From: JACVRW01 sp963765135
GTDB taxonomy: Bacteria; Actinomycetota; Thermoleophilia; Solirubrobacterales; Thermoleophilaceae
DNA: 64,000 nt
Reading direction: 5' to 3'
Assembly: GCA_963765135.1 (NCBI GenBank)
Contig: CAVXUX010000004.1
Location: 124,001-188,000 of the forward strand
Under the pieces are notes generated by a model. That model was not told where the DNA came from and made no database searches. It saw nothing but the letters and a program-made list of their open reading frames with translations. Of this stretch, positions 62,414 through 64,000 are shown one piece after another (position 1 is the stretch's first letter; every line of letters starts with the position of its first letter). The position numbers and the translations under genes are program-made.

Positions 62414-63412
62414 TCAGAGCCAGCCGCGCCGGCGGAAGTAGGTGACCATGCCAGTCAGCAGGGCGAGCATGCCGCCCATGATCAGCCAGAACGCCTCGGT
62501 GTCGCCCTCGCCCGGCACGCCGACGTTCATGCCCCAGACGCTCGCGATCAGCGTGAGCGGCAGGATCACGACGCTGAAGGCGGTCAGCACCCGCAGCACC
62601 TCGTTGACGCGGTGGGACAGCACCGACTCGTTGGTGTCCTCGAGCGCCTCCACGACCTCCTTGAAGTTCTCGAGCATGTCCCAGATGCGCTCGGAGGCGT
62701 CGACGATGTCGTCGAAGTAGACCTCGAGGTCCTCGGCCAGGTAGCGCTGCTTGGTGCGCTCCAGGTCGCGCAGCACCGCGCGCTGCGGGCGGATCACCTT
62801 GCGGAAGTTGATGATCTCCTGCTTGGAGTTGGAGAGGTCGCGCACGACCTCCTCGGCGCGGCCCTCGAAGATCTCCTCCTCGAGGCGCTCGAGCTTGTTG
62901 CCGATCTTGCGCAGCATCGGGAAGCAGTAGTCGAAGGCGTCGTCGACGATCCTGTAGAGCAGGTAGCCCGAGCCCTTGGAGAGCATCGCCTCGCGCACCT
63001 CCTCGGAGGAGCGGCAGCGCTCGAACAGGTACTCCACCGGCGGCAGCGGCGAGTTCGGCAGCGTGATCAGGAAGTCGGGGCCGATGAAGATGTCCAGCTC
63101 GGCGGCGTTGAGCCGCCCGACCGTCTTGTCGAACACCGGGAAGTGCAGGACGATGAACAGGTAGTCGGGGTACTCGTCGATCTTCGGCCGCTGGTTGCGC
63201 GACTGGACGTCCTCGTAGTCGAGCGGGTGGAAGTCGAAGTGCTCCTCGAGCCAGGCGCGATCGACCGGAGTGGGCCGCTCGATGTTGATCCAGCGCAGAT
63301 CGCCGTGCTCGACGACCTCGACCCGGGGCTCCGCCGGGGCCTGCTGGAGCGCGCTACCGTCGGCCCGCGCGCGCGCCGAGCGCCTGAGACGTGGCTTGGG
63401 AAGGCTCGGCAT
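62414..63412 (-). CDS. corA: CorA-family divalent metal ion transporter
   Basis: 332 residues from ATG 63412. Long cytosolic N-terminal funnel with charged helices (IGNKLERLEEEIFEGRAEEVV, RYLAEDLEVYFDDI), then two membrane helices (VLTAFSVVILPLTLIASVWG and WLIMGGMLALLTGMVTYF) separated by the GMN signature (GMNVGVPGEGD). Imports Mg2+ or related ions. The loop lacks the common MPE sequence after GMN. A TAGAAT box about 35 bases upstream is a plausible -10. Confidence 0.93.
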   Translation of the reverse strand: MPSLPKPRLRRSARARADGSALQQAPAEPRVEVVEHGDLRWINIERPTPVDRAWLEEHFDFHPLDYEDVQSRNQRPKIDEYPDYLFIVLHFPVFDKTVGRLNAAELDIFIGPDFLITLPNSPLPPVEYLFERCRSSEEVREAMLSKGSGYLLYRIVDDAFDYCFPMLRKIGNKLERLEEEIFEGRAEEVVRDLSNSKQEIINFRKVIRPQRAVLRDLERTKQRYLAEDLEVYFDDIVDASERIWDMLENFKEVVEALEDTNESVLSHRVNEVLRVLTAFSVVILPLTLIASVWGMNVGVPGEGDTEAFWLIMGGMLALLTGMVTYFRRRGWL

Positions 63413-63495
63413 AGCGTCTAAGCGGGTCGTCCAGCGGGTTCACGTGACCCATTCTACTTGCGGGGCGCGCTATCCTTCGCGATTCATACATAGCC

Positions 63496-63595
63496 GTTGC
63501 ATCGAGAGGGGTGGAGGGACATGGCCCTGTGAAGCCCCGGCAACCACCTTCGGCCTATGGCCGTCGGGACGGTGCCAATTCCTTTGAGATGTGAT
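63496..63595 (+). ncRNA. SAM-I (S-box) riboswitch aptamer
   Basis: Core landmarks in order: GAGAGGGGTGGAGGGAC, TGGCCCTGTGAAGCCCCGG, CAACC, a variable P3 hairpin, GGTGCCAATTCC and a closing P1 strand GATGTGAT that pairs with GTTGCATC at 63496. These are the conserved S-box blocks that bind S-adenosylmethionine. It lies upstream of threonine synthase. Confidence 0.93.
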
Positions 63596-63611
63596 CGGAC
63601 GCCTCATGTTG

Positions 63612-63639
63612 GCCTCCGTCACAGAGCGACGGAGGCTTT
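63612..63639 (+). terminator. Expression-platform hairpin of the SAM riboswitch
   Basis: A nine-base stem (GCCTCCGTC/GACGGAGGC) with a seven-base loop, followed by a short TTTC. It fits an intrinsic terminator formed when SAM is bound, though the T-run is weak. A second small hairpin CTTTC/GAAAG (63636-63650) covers part of the ribosome site, so control could also be translational. Confidence 0.65.
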
Positions 63640-63659
63640 CAACGTGAAAGGGGCGTCCA

Positions 63660-64000
63660 ATGCCTGTCCAGGCACTGGCTTGCAAGGAATGTGGAACTGA
63701 GTACGAGCTCGAGGCGCGCTACGTCTGCGACCAGTGCTTCGGGCCGCTCGAGGTGCGCTACGACCTCGGCTCGCTAGACGCCGAGTCGGTGAAGCGCCGG
63801 ATCCAGGCGGGTCCGCAGAACCTCTGGCGCTACTCCGACTTCCTGCCGTTCGCGCAGACGCCGAAGTACGCGCTGCCGGCCGGCTGCACGCCGCTGGTGC
63901 GCGCGCCGCGGCTGGCGGAGGCGCTCGGGCTGCGCGACGTGTGGGTCAAGAACGACGCGGCCAACCCGACCCACTCGTTCAAGGACCGGGTCGTGTCCGT
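63660..64000 (+). CDS. thrC: Threonine synthase (partial, runs off window)
   Basis: 113 codons from ATG 63660, preceded by ribosome site GAAAGGGG. The N-terminal zinc ribbon (CKECGTEYELEARYVCDQC) is followed by the PLP-dependent fold II start (GCTPLVRAPRLAEALG, VKNDAANPTHSFKDRV, with the PLP-binding Lys in SFKDR). It converts O-phosphohomoserine to threonine. A SAM riboswitch in front links it to methionine status. It may instead use phosphohomoserine in a methionine route; downstream genes are outside the window. Confidence 0.93.
   Translation, partial: MPVQALACKECGTEYELEARYVCDQCFGPLEVRYDLGSLDAESVKRRIQAGPQNLWRYSDFLPFAQTPKYALPAGCTPLVRAPRLAEALGLRDVWVKNDAANPTHSFKDRVVS

Overview
The window reads as a chromosomal segment of a high-GC Gram-positive bacterium. 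GTG starts are frequent, most gene junctions are 4-base NTGA overlaps, there are two F420-type luciferase-like oxidoreductases, a long (p)ppGpp synthetase, a fused SecD-SecF, and secreted proteins with Ala/Arg-rich Ig-like tails. I infer Actinomycetota, most likely class Thermoleophilia (Solirubrobacterales-like). This placement is from gene content and protein style, not from a marker search. I saw no insertion sequence, phage, CRISPR array or rRNA. One tRNA and one SAM-I riboswitch are present.

Layout. (1) 1-6.2 kb: an envelope-stress-like locus. A moxR-DUF58-vWA operon and an htrA-vWA-small membrane protein operon flank an OmpR-type two-component system. Both operons start from promoters that share the same 17-base box, and one copy also sits in front of the response regulator. 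(2) 6.2-13.7 kb: a GT1 glycosyltransferase, an F420 oxidoreductase, an SDR, a thioredoxin-fold lipoprotein, a DUF2142-like membrane protein, tRNA-CAT and a secreted protein. (3) 13.7-17.2 kb: a probable operon of a small secreted protein, a DUF5987/gluconate-dehydrogenase-subunit-3-like protein, a GMC oxidoreductase and a 2-oxoglutarate/Fe(II) dioxygenase. (4) 17.3-22.3 kb: a complete potA-potD-potB-potC polyamine-type ABC transporter followed by an RpiR-type regulator. (5) 22.3-29.7 kb: three tandem paralogues of a secreted alpha/beta-hydrolase-like protein, translationally coupled to each other and overlapping a short M1 metallopeptidase. (6) 29.8-46.2 kb: a housekeeping backbone (pdxS-pdxT-M29 peptidase, yebC, ruvC-ruvA-ruvB). 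Between yebC and ruvC lies about 9.4 kb of glycan export and glycosyltransferase genes, including a trimodular glycosyltransferase. (7) 46.2-56.9 kb: a zinc-ribbon/PAS protein coupled to secDF, then recJ, relA and a secreted beta-helix protein. (8) 56.9-63.4 kb: minus-strand genes (lipid/diacylglycerol kinase, MBL hydrolase, phosphomannomutase, F420 oxidoreductase, NAD(P)-binding protein, CorA). The window closes with a SAM-I riboswitch controlling a partial threonine synthase.

Two features matter for reading the annotation. First, at least eight apparent single-base frameshifts break otherwise intact conserved genes, and nearly all behave as one extra base. This looks like residual sequencing or assembly error rather than gene decay. 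I therefore give full gene extents and mark the break. Second, translation initiation is unusual but consistent. Eight genes appear leaderless (a TANNNT box ending 7-8 bases before the start codon), and three genes appear to start with CTG inside a CTGA overlap with the preceding stop.
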